DNA of 18,175 bases, taken from NCBI RefSeq assembly GCF_040675535.1, contig NZ_JBFAPC010000116.1:1-18175 (forward strand). Direction: 5' to 3'. Below, one piece after another: positions 1 through 6,880 of this stretch. The position numbers and the translations under genes were made by a program. Numbering within the stretch: the first letter of the stretch is position 1; every line of letters starts with the position of its first letter. The notes under the pieces are model-generated. The model saw nothing but the letters and a program-made list of their open reading frames with translations, did no database searches and was not told the DNA's origin. The DNA is from Patulibacter sp040675535 (GTDB lineage Bacteria; Actinomycetota; Thermoleophilia; Solirubrobacterales; Solirubrobacteraceae).

Positions 1-37
1 CCATCTTTCCGACGTGGGTGAGCCCGAGCCGGAACGA

Positions 38-67
38 CCGACGGCCGCCCCGGAGGGCGGCCGTCGG
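38..67 (-). terminator. Strong hairpin terminator after the ferritin-like gene
   Basis: A perfect 13-bp stem (38-50 pairs with 55-67) with a 4-nt loop lies 38 bp past the stop of the minus-strand gene ending at 105. There is no long U-tract, which is common in high-GC actinobacteria. Position and stem strength support a terminator. Confidence 0.75.
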
Positions 68-104
68 TGCTGCCGGGGCCGGCGGTGAGGCGCCGGCGAT
101 CGGA

Positions 105-605
105 TCAGACGTACTCGCGGAGGTAGCGCTCGTAGGTGCGCATGTGGCCCTCCTCGTCCCGCAGGATCTCGATGACCATGTCCTGGGTGGCCCAGTCGAC
201 GCCGTCGGTGGCCTCGATGATCCGCGTGTAGTGCGAGATCGCGCCGGACTCGGCGTCGATGACGCCCTTGATCACGGAGACGACGTCGGTCGGGTCGTCG
301 TTCGGCTGCAGGCTGGCGTCGAAGTCCTTCGGGAAGTCCGCGGAGCCGGGGACCGTGCCGTAGAGCTCCTTGATGCGGTTCGCGAACTGCTTCGCGTGGC
401 CGAGCTCCTCGCCGACGTCCTCGCCGAGGTCCGTGGCGATCTCCTTGGCGCGGATGCCGTCGAGGTTGATCGACTGCTGGAGGTAGTTGGTGACGGTCTC
501 GACCTCCATCCAGTACGCGGTCGTGAGGAGCTCGACGATCTCCTCGCGCTTGGCGGCGTTCTGGTCGGAGAGGATTCCGGCGCTGGCGTGATGCGTGACG
601 GTCAT
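105..605 (-). CDS. Ferritin-like di-iron domain protein
   Basis: This 166-residue soluble protein is a four-helix ferritin-like fold, probably an iron-storage or oxidative-stress (Dps-like/bacterioferritin-like) protein. Visible iron-ligand candidates are E34/E36 in helix A (YWMEVETVTNY), the ExxH pair E67/H70 (EELGH), E119 in helix C (DAES) and the second ExxH E151/H154 (EEGH). This is the E, ExxH, E, ExxH pattern of di-iron ferritins. It has no signal peptide or membrane segment. The ATG at 605 is preceded by AAGGAGC with a 6-nt gap, so the start is secure. The gene stands alone, with an AT-rich promoter stretch upstream and a strong hairpin downstream. The substrate (iron storage versus DNA protection or another oxidase role) cannot be told from sequence alone. 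Confidence 0.85.
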   Translation of the reverse strand: MTVTHHASAGILSDQNAAKREEIVELLTTAYWMEVETVTNYLQQSINLDGIRAKEIATDLGEDVGEELGHAKQFANRIKELYGTVPGSADFPKDFDASLQPNDDPTDVVSVIKGVIDAESGAISHYTRIIEATDGVDWATQDMVIEILRDEEGHMRTYERYLREYV

Positions 606-635
606 GCGGTGCTCCTTGCTCGATGCGTTGCGACC

Positions 636-660
636 ACTATAGCTAATGATTTAAAATAAG
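636..660 (-). promoter_or_regulatory. AT-rich promoter of the ferritin-like gene
   Basis: On the minus strand, TATAGT (641 to 636) is a good -10 box that would start the transcript near 629, about 23 nt before the ATG. The 25 bases around it are almost the only AT-rich island in this part of the window. No convincing -35 is seen. An iron-responsive (Fur/IdeR-type) box was looked for and no convincing match was found. Confidence 0.5.
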
Positions 661-711
661 GGCGCCCTTCTTGGGGCGGTCGGATCGCGGCCCGGGAGTT
701 CGGGCGCCCTT
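658..711. promoter_or_regulatory. Two copies of a GGGCGCCCTT box upstream of the ferritin-like gene
   Basis: The decamer GGGCGCCCTT occurs at 660-669 and again at 702-711. The first copy extends to a perfect 12-bp palindrome (AAGGGC-GCCCTT, 658-669). The copies are 42 bp apart, about four helical turns, and lie just upstream of the ferritin-like promoter. This suggests paired operator sites, but the regulator is unknown. Confidence 0.35.
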
Positions 712-899
712 TGTGAACGGGGGTTTCCGTGCTCTGGAGCCCCGTACCCGGGCCGGCGGCCGATACGCGCTCTCGTGCGACTCGGGCCGTCCGGCGGGCG
801 GGCGGGCGAGTGTCCGACGGGACGCGAGGCTCGGCTCCGACGTGGCATCTCCGGGGCGCGCGCGAGGCGGCGCGCGGCGGTCCGGCCCCGGAACGACGA

Positions 900-920
900 A
901 GCGCCCGCGGGGCGGGCGCT
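900..920 (-). terminator. Hairpin terminator after the 59-residue gene
   Basis: A perfect 9-bp stem (900-908 with 912-920) and a 3-nt loop, 46 bp beyond the stop at 967. On the minus strand a short T-containing stretch (TTCGTCGTT) follows, which supports intrinsic termination. Confidence 0.6.
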
Positions 921-966
921 CGCACTGCGGTGATCGGGTGGGCGCCGGGGTGGCCGGCGCCGGGGC

Positions 967-1146
967 TCAGGCGGGGCGGTGCTCGTCGCCGACCGCGGCG
1001 ACGGCGGCCTGTGCACGCCACGTGGCGAAGCGGCCGTCGGGCGACTCCAGCCAGGCGTGGAGGTCGCGCTCGAAGCGGTTCCAGCGACGGGCTCGGAAGC
1101 CGGCCGTCGGGATCCGGTCCTGCGGGATGGACTCGTACCGCTGCAC
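967..1146 (-). CDS. Small hypothetical protein, 59 residues, predicted leaderless
   Basis: No family is recognised. The frame runs from a GTG at 1146 to a TGA at 969-967 and has the strong G/C third-position bias of real genes nearby. The protein is soluble, rich in Arg, Trp and Ala, with no cysteines, signal peptide or membrane segment. Its middle (FRARRWNRFERDLHAWLES) reads like an amphipathic basic helix, and it could bind nucleic acid or a partner, but that is a guess. The GTG start was chosen because the -10 hexamer TAGAGT lies exactly 7 nt before it, which predicts a leaderless mRNA, and no upstream in-frame start exists before the promoter. It is transcribed in the same direction as the secreted protein upstream but is separated from it by a hairpin, so it is probably its own unit. 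Confidence 0.6.
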   Translation of the reverse strand: MQRYESIPQDRIPTAGFRARRWNRFERDLHAWLESPDGRFATWRAQAAVAAVGDEHRPA

Positions 1147-1168
1147 GAAGGGAACTCTAACAAAGGGA
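1145..1168 (-). promoter_or_regulatory. Leaderless promoter with a 9-bp direct repeat
   Basis: Minus-strand TAGAGT (1159 to 1154) sits 7 nt before the GTG at 1146. The promoter is bracketed by a direct repeat, read on the plus strand as ACGAAGGGA (1145-1153) and ACAAAGGGA (1160-1168), with 15-bp periodicity and one mismatch. The arrangement looks like an operator overlapping the -10 and the start. Confidence 0.45.
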
Positions 1169-1209
1169 GTCCTAAGTGTGGGTGCCCGAATGGGAACTGG
1201 GCGCGCTGC

Positions 1210-1244
1210 CGCTCCCGGGGTCGTGTCGCGGGACCCCGGGAGCG
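1210..1244 (-). terminator. Hairpin terminator after the secreted protein gene
   Basis: A perfect 13-bp stem (1210-1222 with 1232-1244) and a 9-nt loop, 36 bp beyond the stop at 1281. It separates this gene from the small gene at 967-1146. Confidence 0.7.
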
Positions 1245-1280
1245 TCCTCCCGGCAGGGCGCCGGGCCGCGTGCCGCCGCG

Positions 1281-2369
1281 CTACTTGGTGAGCGCCTCGA
1301 TCCGCAGGGTGCCGATCACGCCGGGGGCCGCGCCCGTCTGGTCGGACAGCGGGCCGGTCTTCGCGCGCTTGACGACGATGCCGCCGAGGACGAGCTGGCC
1401 GTCGTAGGCGACGCTGCGCAGCGGCGACTGGTCGAGCGAGAAGGCCTCGATGCGGGTGCCGCCGACGACGGCCGTGATGACGGAGTTGGCGGTGTCGATG
1501 ATCAGGTCCGACAGCGTCAGCGTCTGACCGTCGGCCGTCAGGTTCAGGGCCCCGGCGAGTGTCACGGACCCGGCGAACGCCTTGGCGCCGTCGACCGTGC
1601 CGCCCGTGATCGGGAAGGCGTACGGACCCGTCCCGGCGCCGGTCGCGGGGGCGGTCGTGTTCAGCGAGGCGCCGGGGGTGGCTGCGATGCCGGCCTTGGC
1701 CGCGTCGGTCAGCGTCAGCGATGCGGTCCCGCTCTTGAAGACGGTGCCCGACCCCGTCGACGGCGTCCCGGTGCCCGTCCCGGCGGGGATGTCCACCGAG
1801 GCACTCGTCACGCCGAGGGACATGCCGCTCTTGAAGCGCTGGATCTTCAGCGCCCGGTTCAGCCGCGACGCGCCGATGGGCGTCAGCGTCACCTTGAGGT
1901 TGGAGAGCGTGAGCTTCTTCTTGGTCTGCACGACCTTCGCGGCGGAGGTGTCCACGTTGAAGGCGCGGACGCGGCTGCTGCCGATGCCGACGGTGACGTT
2001 CGAGCCGCTCGGGGCGACCGCGATGCGGAAGGTCTTCAGCGTGATCGAGCGCCCGCGGCGCACGAACTTCAGCGACCCGGCGTGGTTCAGGGTCCCCGAC
2101 GTGCCGTCGGCGTTGAACGTCGCGGTCGACAGCGGCAGCTTCACGGCGGTGGCGCCGCGGCGGGCGGGGGCGACGCCGCGCAGCGCGACCTTGCCCTTCT
2201 TCATCGCGCTGGTCAGGGCCGACGACAGCTTGATCGTCGTCGTGCCGGACGCCTTCGCCGTCGTGTCGGCGGCGGAGGACGGGGCCGCGGCGACGAGCAG
2301 CGCCGCGGCCGTCCCTCCGGTGACGACCAGCGCGCGTAGCCGGTGGGACGAACGGGTGTTGGGGGTCAT
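1281..2369 (-). CDS. Secreted beta-rich repeat protein, HtaA-like
   Basis: A 362-residue exported protein. The N-terminus is a clear Sec signal peptide: basic Arg residues, a hydrophobic run (LRALVVTGGTAAALLVAAAP) and a likely cleavage near SSAA. The rest is Ser/Thr/Gly/Val-rich with two related modules of about 100-130 residues (roughly 36-165 and 200-360). Each contains an alternating hydrophobic strand pattern such as GTLNHAGSLKF and GSVTLAGALNL followed by ITLKTFRI or LTLSDLII. This resembles HtaA-type domains, which in Corynebacterium take part in haem uptake. The resemblance is by pattern and the ligand is unknown. The ATG at 2369 was preferred to the one at 2396 because it places the signal peptide normally. 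The gene is divergent from the ECF sigma operon 223 bp away and may be one of its targets, by analogy with SigK-controlled secreted proteins in mycobacteria. Confidence 0.7.
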   Translation of the reverse strand: MTPNTRSSHRLRALVVTGGTAAALLVAAAPSSAADTTAKASGTTTIKLSSALTSAMKKGKVALRGVAPARRGATAVKLPLSTATFNADGTSGTLNHAGSLKFVRRGRSITLKTFRIAVAPSGSNVTVGIGSSRVRAFNVDTSAAKVVQTKKKLTLSNLKVTLTPIGASRLNRALKIQRFKSGMSLGVTSASVDIPAGTGTGTPSTGSGTVFKSGTASLTLTDAAKAGIAATPGASLNTTAPATGAGTGPYAFPITGGTVDGAKAFAGSVTLAGALNLTADGQTLTLSDLIIDTANSVITAVVGGTRIEAFSLDQSPLRSVAYDGQLVLGGIVVKRAKTGPLSDQTGAAPGVIGTLRIEALTK

Positions 2370-2555
2370 GCTCCGGGTCCTGGTCGGGTCCAGCATCGCC
2401 GGACATCATCGCGCAAACCGGGCCGTCGGGTGACGGTCCGCACGACCGGGCGACGTGCCGGCGCGTACGGGAGACACCCGGGGCGTCCCGCCGGGGCGGT
2501 CCGGGCCGGCCCGCGCGCGCCCCGACCCGCCGGGTCGTCCACGGCGCGGCGGGCC

Positions 2556-2583
2556 GACAACCGCGCCCCGCGGGGGCGCGTAT
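2556..2583 (+). promoter_or_regulatory. Possible ECF-type autoregulatory promoter
   Basis: GACAACC (2556-2562), a 16-nt spacer and CGTAT (2579-2583) resemble the bipartite promoters used by ECF sigma factors (an AAC-containing -35 and a CGT -10). Transcription would start around 2590, almost at the ATG at 2593. This is plausible autoregulation, seen by eye only. Confidence 0.35.
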
Positions 2584-2592
2584 CCCCCCTGC

Positions 2593-3243
2593 ATGCTGCC
2601 GTCGTCCCTCACCGTCGCGCCCGCCGGTGCGGCCACCACGCGGCCGGCGCCGCAACCGGTGATGCTTCTGCCCGTGCAACGGCGGCGCAATCCCCCCGGC
2701 CGGACGGAGCAGCGGCTCGCCCGGCGGCTCCGCCGGGGGGACCCGGACGTGATCGCGGACCTCTACGTGCAGTACGGGGCGGCCAGCTACGGCGTGCTGC
2801 TCCGGACCCTGCGCGACCGCGACGCCGCCGACGACGTCCAGCAGCAGGTCTTCGCCGAGGTCTGGCGTCGCGCCGGCCAGTACGACCCCGCCCGCGCGGG
2901 CCTGCTGACCTGGATCCTCACGATCGCCCGCAGCCGGGCGATCGACCACCTGCGCCGCCGCGTCCCCGAGCCGGTCAGCGCCGACGAGATCGTCCGGCTC
3001 TCCGGCGGCGGTGACGCCGTCCCGGAGACCGAGCTCGCGCTGGACCGCTGGCGCGTCGCCGAGCTCCTGGCCGTCCTGCCGGACCACGAGCGCGAGCTGC
3101 TGCGCCTGCGCTTCTACGAGGAGCTCAGCCAGACGGAGATCTCCGCGCGGCTCGACCTGCCGCTCGGCACCGTCAAGGCGCGGATGGTCCGGGCCCTTCG
3201 CAAGCTGCGCGCCCACATCGACGAGGGCGAGGTGCCCGGATGA
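2593..3243 (+). CDS. ECF RNA polymerase sigma factor, SigK-like
   Basis: A 216-residue extracytoplasmic-function sigma factor that redirects RNA polymerase to stress promoters. Sigma region 2 is visible (LYVQYGAASYGVLLRTLRD, then DAADDVQQQVFAEVWRRA and LLTWILTIARSRAIDHLRRR). So is region 4 (LPDHERELLRLRFYEELSQ, then TEISARLDLPLGTVKARMVR), with the usual helix-turn-helix. Region 3 is absent, as expected. The next gene starts inside its stop codon (ATGA), so the two are translationally coupled, and the partner is an RskA-type anti-sigma factor, hence the SigK-like call. The start is uncertain: ATG 2593 fits the candidate promoter and an almost leaderless message, while ATG 2662 would give a 193-residue protein with both domains intact. 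Neither has a good Shine-Dalgarno site. Confidence 0.88.
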   Translation: MLPSSLTVAPAGAATTRPAPQPVMLLPVQRRRNPPGRTEQRLARRLRRGDPDVIADLYVQYGAASYGVLLRTLRDRDAADDVQQQVFAEVWRRAGQYDPARAGLLTWILTIARSRAIDHLRRRVPEPVSADEIVRLSGGGDAVPETELALDRWRVAELLAVLPDHERELLRLRFYEELSQTEISARLDLPLGTVKARMVRALRKLRAHIDEGEVPG

Positions 3244-3962
3244 CCCGTCGACCCGAGGCCGAACGGCTGGTGCTCGAGGACCTGGCCGACGAGGAGCGCG
3301 ACGCGCTCCTGGCCGGCGTCGACGCCGGGGACGCCGCGGCCGTCGAGCGGCTCGCCACGGCCCTGGCCGCGCTGGACGCCGACGGCTGGGAGGCCGCCGA
3401 GACGCCCGCGCTGCGCTTCGTCCCGGAGGGCGCCGGCGAGGCCGTGCCGTTCTGGTCCCGCATGTGCGTGCGCAGCGACGCGGGCGACCATCGCGTCGCG
3501 GCGCCGTACGTGGCGCTGGTGCTCGTCGCCGCGATCGTCCTGGCGTTCGGGGCGGGCTTCGCGCTGCGCGGCTCCGGCGACGACGGCGCGCCGCTCGACG
3601 ACCGGCTGGGGCAGGCCCCCGCGGTGTCGCTCACGCGGATGGCCTCTGCGCCACTGGACGCCTCGGGCGTCGCCCGGATGGTCGGCGGGCGGGGCGGGCG
3701 GGGCGGGCGGGTCGAGCTGCGGGCCCACGGGCTACGGCCCACCGGGCCCGGCCGCTGGTACGAGCTGTGGATGCTGCGCGACGACCGCCACATGGTCAGC
3801 GTCGGGACGTTCCGGGTGCGCGGCGACGGCACGGTCGAGGCCCGCTTCGAGGTCGGCGTCGACCTCTCGCGCTCCCCGACGATGGACGTCTCGATCCAGT
3901 CGAAGGCCGACGGCGCCGCGCACTCCGGGCGCTCGGTGCTGCGCTCGCAGCCCGCGACCTGA
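3240..3962 (+). CDS. Membrane anti-sigma factor, RskA family
   Basis: A 240-residue single-pass membrane protein expected to hold the preceding sigma factor inactive. The N-terminal cytoplasmic part (about 8-50, LVLEDLADEERDALLAG) would be the sigma-binding helices. A transmembrane helix spans about 87-109 (APYVALVLVAAIVLAFGAGF). The outer part (about 135-235) carries the RskA C-terminal signature, GRWYELWMLRDDRHMVSVGTF. In the mycobacterial SigK-RskA system this class is released by regulated proteolysis. No HxxxCxxC zinc motif is present; the only cysteine seen is at 76. Its ATG overlaps the sigma TGA. A perfect (Gly-Gly-Arg)x3 repeat at residues 149-157 lies just after the membrane segment, and the stop codon abuts a 37-bp tandem repeat array. 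Confidence 0.85.
   Translation: MTRRPEAERLVLEDLADEERDALLAGVDAGDAAAVERLATALAALDADGWEAAETPALRFVPEGAGEAVPFWSRMCVRSDAGDHRVAAPYVALVLVAAIVLAFGAGFALRGSGDDGAPLDDRLGQAPAVSLTRMASAPLDASGVARMVGGRGGRGGRVELRAHGLRPTGPGRWYELWMLRDDRHMVSVGTFRVRGDGTVEARFEVGVDLSRSPTMDVSIQSKADGAAHSGRSVLRSQPAT
3684..3710 (+). repeat. Three perfect 9-bp tandem repeats, G-quadruplex-prone, inside the anti-sigma gene
   Basis: GGCGGGCGG occurs three times head to tail and encodes (GGR)x3. With the flanking bases the coding strand holds six runs of three or more G separated by single C residues (about 3687-3711), a textbook quadruplex-forming tract. A unit gain or loss would stay in frame. Confidence 0.85.
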
Positions 3963-4060
3963 GTCCTGGATCGGTCGGCCCGTCGGGCCCCCGACCTGAG
4001 TCCTGGATCGGTCGGCCCGTCGGGCCCCCGACCGGAGTCCCGGATCGGTCGGCCCGTCGG
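3955..4060. repeat. Three tandem copies of a 37-bp unit between convergent genes
   Basis: Units begin at 3961, 3998 and 4035. The first two are identical for the 37-bp period, except at the last base, and the third has one change and diverges after about 26 bases. Each unit contains GGCCCGTCGGGCC, a small hairpin. The similarity reaches back to 3955, into the last codons and stop of the anti-sigma gene. There are no spacers, so it is not a CRISPR array. A role as repeated terminators between the two convergent transcripts is possible. Confidence 0.8.
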
Positions 4061-4165
4061 CCGGCACCCGGGCCTCGGTACCGGAGGGTCGGATCGACGC
4101 GGCTTCGCGTGCCGACGGGGCCGGACGCGGCTGGACCCTCGCCGGGTCGGTCACCGCCGTGCCGG

Positions 4166-6826
4166 TCAGGTGGTCGGTTCGTCGTCCGCGTCGGCCGGCC
4201 CGTCCGGGTCCCCGCCCGCGCGGCCGCGCTCGCGCAGGGCCCGCACGACCGCGAGGCTGACCGGCTCGTCCGGGAGCTGGTTGCCGTCGACGACCGCGTC
4301 GATGACCTGGCGCTTGACCTCGAGGATGTCCGACATCTCGTCGTCGATCGTGCCCGGGCAGAGCAGGTACCAGGCCGTCACGGCGTCGTCCTGGCCGATC
4401 CGGTGACAGCGGTCCTCGGCCTGGTCGTGCATCGCCGGGGTCCAGTCGAGCTCCAGGAACGCGACGTTGGAGGCGCGGGTCAGGGTGATGCCCTGGGCGG
4501 CGGCGCGCATCGAGCAGACGATCAGCCGCTCGGCGGGGTTCTCGATGTCCAGGTGACCCCCCTGCTGGAACCGCCTGACGGCCTCGTCGCGCTGGACCGC
4601 GGAGTCGTCGCCGAGGATGTGCAGGGCGCCGGGGAACTTCTCGAGGAGCCCGAGCTGCATCTCTCGGTGCTGGGCGAAGACGACCAGTGCCTCGCCCGAC
4701 GCCAGGAAGTTCTCGACCCACGCGATCGCGCCGGGCAGCTTGCCGCGGGCGGCCAGCCGGCGAAGGTGGTTCATCCGCACGAGCTGCTCGGCGCGCAGGG
4801 CGGCGGCGATCTTCGCGTCCAGCTCGGAGAGGTCCAGCGGCTGGGTGCGCAGCCAGGCGATGACGTCCTTCTCCGCCAGCCGGTACTCGGCCGGGTCCTT
4901 CAGCTCGAGCGGCACGTCGACGCGGCGCTTGGCGGGCAGCTGGGGGAGGACGTCCTGCTTCAGCCGGCGGACGAAGCCGCGGGAGCGCAGGTGCCAGTGC
5001 AGGCGGTCGTGCGACTCGGGGCCCTTGAATCGCCGGGCCAGCTCCGCGCCCGAGCCGAAGTCCTTCAGGCGGTCGATCAGGCGCAGTTGGGCGGTCAGCT
5101 CCCGTGGCTGGTTGAGGACCGGGGTGCCGGTCAGCGCCAGGCGCAGGCCATCGGGGTGGACGGCCTTCGACAGCTTCATCGCGGCCTTCGTGCGCTTGGC
5201 CGTGGGCTGCTTGCAGTAGTGCGACTCGTCGAACACGACGGCTCGGGGGATGCGCGCGGCGAGGGGCTCGAGGTGTGCCTCGACGATCTCGTAGTTCAAG
5301 ACGACGATGTCGGCGTCTCGCGGCTCGGCGAAGCCGGAGGTGTCCAGCGGGGTCGCCCAGGGGTTCGGGCGGTCGGCCCGGCGGACGGGGGCGAGGGCGG
5401 GGGCGGCCCCCGGGTCGGCGACCTTCAGGGCGGTGGGGGGCGCCGCCGCGAAGGGGTCCGCCGTCGGGGTCGCGTCGCCGGACCCGTCGCGGTCGGCCAC
5501 CGAGCGCAGCGTCTCGGGGGCGTGTTCGCGCGGCTCCCACTGGCCCTGCCCGCGACCGTGGAGCACCGCGACGCGGCGGTGGGGCAGCCACTTCGCGGCC
5601 TCGCGCTCCCACGTGAGCTTCATCCCCGCCGGGCACACGACGACCGCCGGGTACGCGCCGTCGACCTCGAGCGTGGCGAGCGCCTGGACGGTCTTGCCTA
5701 GGCCCTGCTCGTCCGCGAGGAACGAGCGGCGGCGCTTGAGCAGGTAGCGGACGCCGGCGTGCTGGAACGGCTGCAGCTCGCCGCCGAGGACGAGGGGCTC
5801 GCCGGCCTTCGTGCGCTTCAGCGGGTTCGCGCGTTCGGCCTGGGAGAGGTCGATCGTCTCGATCCGCTCCTCGTGCTCGACCTTCATCGTCGCCAGCTGG
5901 TCGCGCGCGGCGGTCGTGACGACGAGCGTCGGGTACGCGCGGATCAGGTCCTGGATCGCGTCCAGCAGCGAGGGGTCGGCCGGGACGGCCATCGTCGTCG
6001 CGGAGTCGATCGGGGCGTCGCCGCGCCGGTAGCCGCGGCCCGGCGTCGTGTCGATCGGGGTGGCCTCCGGCAGACGCTGGAAGGCCGCGTGCAGCCGGGT
6101 GCTCCAGCCGGGCAGGAGCTCGATGCGCGGGGTCTTCTGGTCGTCCCGCCCGGCGCGCAGGGTCGCGGCGGCGGGCATCCGGCCGATCCGCAGGTCGGCG
6201 GACGCGAGCATCACCAGGGTGTCGACGACGAGGCCGTCGATCCGGTCCAGGAGCTGGACGCCGTCCGCGTCGAACGGCAGCAGGTCGACCGCGCGACTCT
6301 CGATCCCGAGCGCCTCGGCGGCCGCCTCGGGGCTCATCCGCTGCGCGTGGTCGGTGAGCCGCGACGGGGCCTCGCCGAGCAGCGTCACGACGGCCAGGCG
6401 CGGGCCGTCGTCGAGCTCGATCACGGTCGTCTCGCCGTGCCAGCGGGACATGCCGCCGAGCCAGGCGGAGACGTGCTCGTCCGGGAACAGCCCGGCCCGC
6501 TGGTCGTCGAGGAGTCGGCGGGCGACGATCGCGGCGTGCACGCTCAGCGGCGCGCGCCAGACGTGGTTGCTCCAGTCGAAGTACCGGCCCGGGATCGAGC
6601 GGACGTCGTCGTTCATCCAGCGCGGGACGTCGAGGACGAGCTCCGGGACCCGGTCGCGCGACTGCATGCTCAGCGCGGGCTTGCCGAGCTGCGGGGCGTC
6701 GGGCTCGGTCTCTTCGGGTTGCGGGAGGCCGGGATCGTCGATCAGGAGACGGTAGGCGACCGGTGTCGCGGGGGCGGTGCCGCCGGGGGATCGGTGCGGA
6801 CGACGGGTCGCCCGGCGCGCCGGCAC
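4166..6826 (-). CDS. SNF2-family helicase, SMARCAL1-like
   Basis: An 886-residue double-stranded-DNA translocase of helicase superfamily 2. Walker A is DEQGLGKT (372-379), the Walker B box is DESH (533-536), motif III is LTGTP (565-569), motif V is AAAQGITLT (775-783) and motif VI is QAEDRCHRIGQ (802-812). All key residues are present. Ahead of the motor, residues about 60-110 contain a HARP-like segment (RYFDWSNHVWRAP), and 232-310 may be a second, weaker one, as in SMARCAL1-type annealing helicases that rewind or remodel stalled forks. An Ala/Pro/Asp-rich insert of about 65 residues (434-500) interrupts the first RecA lobe between motifs Ia and II. The tail is acidic. The GTG at 6826 is the longest start; an internal ATG at 6667 would still keep the HARP-like part. 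It follows a PUA-like gene by 54 bp on the same strand. Confidence 0.85.
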   Translation of the reverse strand: MPARRATRRPHRSPGGTAPATPVAYRLLIDDPGLPQPEETEPDAPQLGKPALSMQSRDRVPELVLDVPRWMNDDVRSIPGRYFDWSNHVWRAPLSVHAAIVARRLLDDQRAGLFPDEHVSAWLGGMSRWHGETTVIELDDGPRLAVVTLLGEAPSRLTDHAQRMSPEAAAEALGIESRAVDLLPFDADGVQLLDRIDGLVVDTLVMLASADLRIGRMPAAATLRAGRDDQKTPRIELLPGWSTRLHAAFQRLPEATPIDTTPGRGYRRGDAPIDSATTMAVPADPSLLDAIQDLIRAYPTLVVTTAARDQLATMKVEHEERIETIDLSQAERANPLKRTKAGEPLVLGGELQPFQHAGVRYLLKRRRSFLADEQGLGKTVQALATLEVDGAYPAVVVCPAGMKLTWEREAAKWLPHRRVAVLHGRGQGQWEPREHAPETLRSVADRDGSGDATPTADPFAAAPPTALKVADPGAAPALAPVRRADRPNPWATPLDTSGFAEPRDADIVVLNYEIVEAHLEPLAARIPRAVVFDESHYCKQPTAKRTKAAMKLSKAVHPDGLRLALTGTPVLNQPRELTAQLRLIDRLKDFGSGAELARRFKGPESHDRLHWHLRSRGFVRRLKQDVLPQLPAKRRVDVPLELKDPAEYRLAEKDVIAWLRTQPLDLSELDAKIAAALRAEQLVRMNHLRRLAARGKLPGAIAWVENFLASGEALVVFAQHREMQLGLLEKFPGALHILGDDSAVQRDEAVRRFQQGGHLDIENPAERLIVCSMRAAAQGITLTRASNVAFLELDWTPAMHDQAEDRCHRIGQDDAVTAWYLLCPGTIDDEMSDILEVKRQVIDAVVDGNQLPDEPVSLAVVRALRERGRAGGDPDGPADADDEPTT

Positions 6827-6880
6827 CGGGCCGCCGCAGATGCGGTCGGTGACCGCGGGGCCCGCGAGCCGGCGGCGCGC

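Larger units (their letters stand above)
606..966. other. Gene-free stretch between two minus-strand genes
   Basis: Several frames are open here because of the high GC, but none gives a protein with recognisable composition or the codon bias seen in the neighbours. Apart from the promoter, the paired boxes at 658-711 and the hairpin at 900-920, nothing was found in 720-899. Confidence 0.6.

Noticed and set aside
636..660. A Fur or IdeR iron box in the ferritin-like promoter
   Set aside because: AATGAT and AT-richness give only a partial match, and IdeR half-sites are not present.
2455..2592. An N-terminal extension of the sigma factor from GTG 2455
   Set aside because: The extra 46 residues are Arg/Pro/Gly-rich junk and would lie upstream of the candidate promoter.
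967..3216. A very long minus-strand open frame of 749 residues
   Set aside because: It is an Arg/Pro-rich shadow of the secreted protein and sigma genes. Only its last 59 residues look like a protein, and those were kept as a separate small gene.
3955..4060. A CRISPR array
   Set aside because: The repeats are directly contiguous, with no spacers and no cas genes nearby.
3011..5701. An 896-residue plus-strand open frame antisense to the helicase
   Set aside because: Its composition is that of an out-of-frame translation, and the helicase motifs are complete on the other strand.
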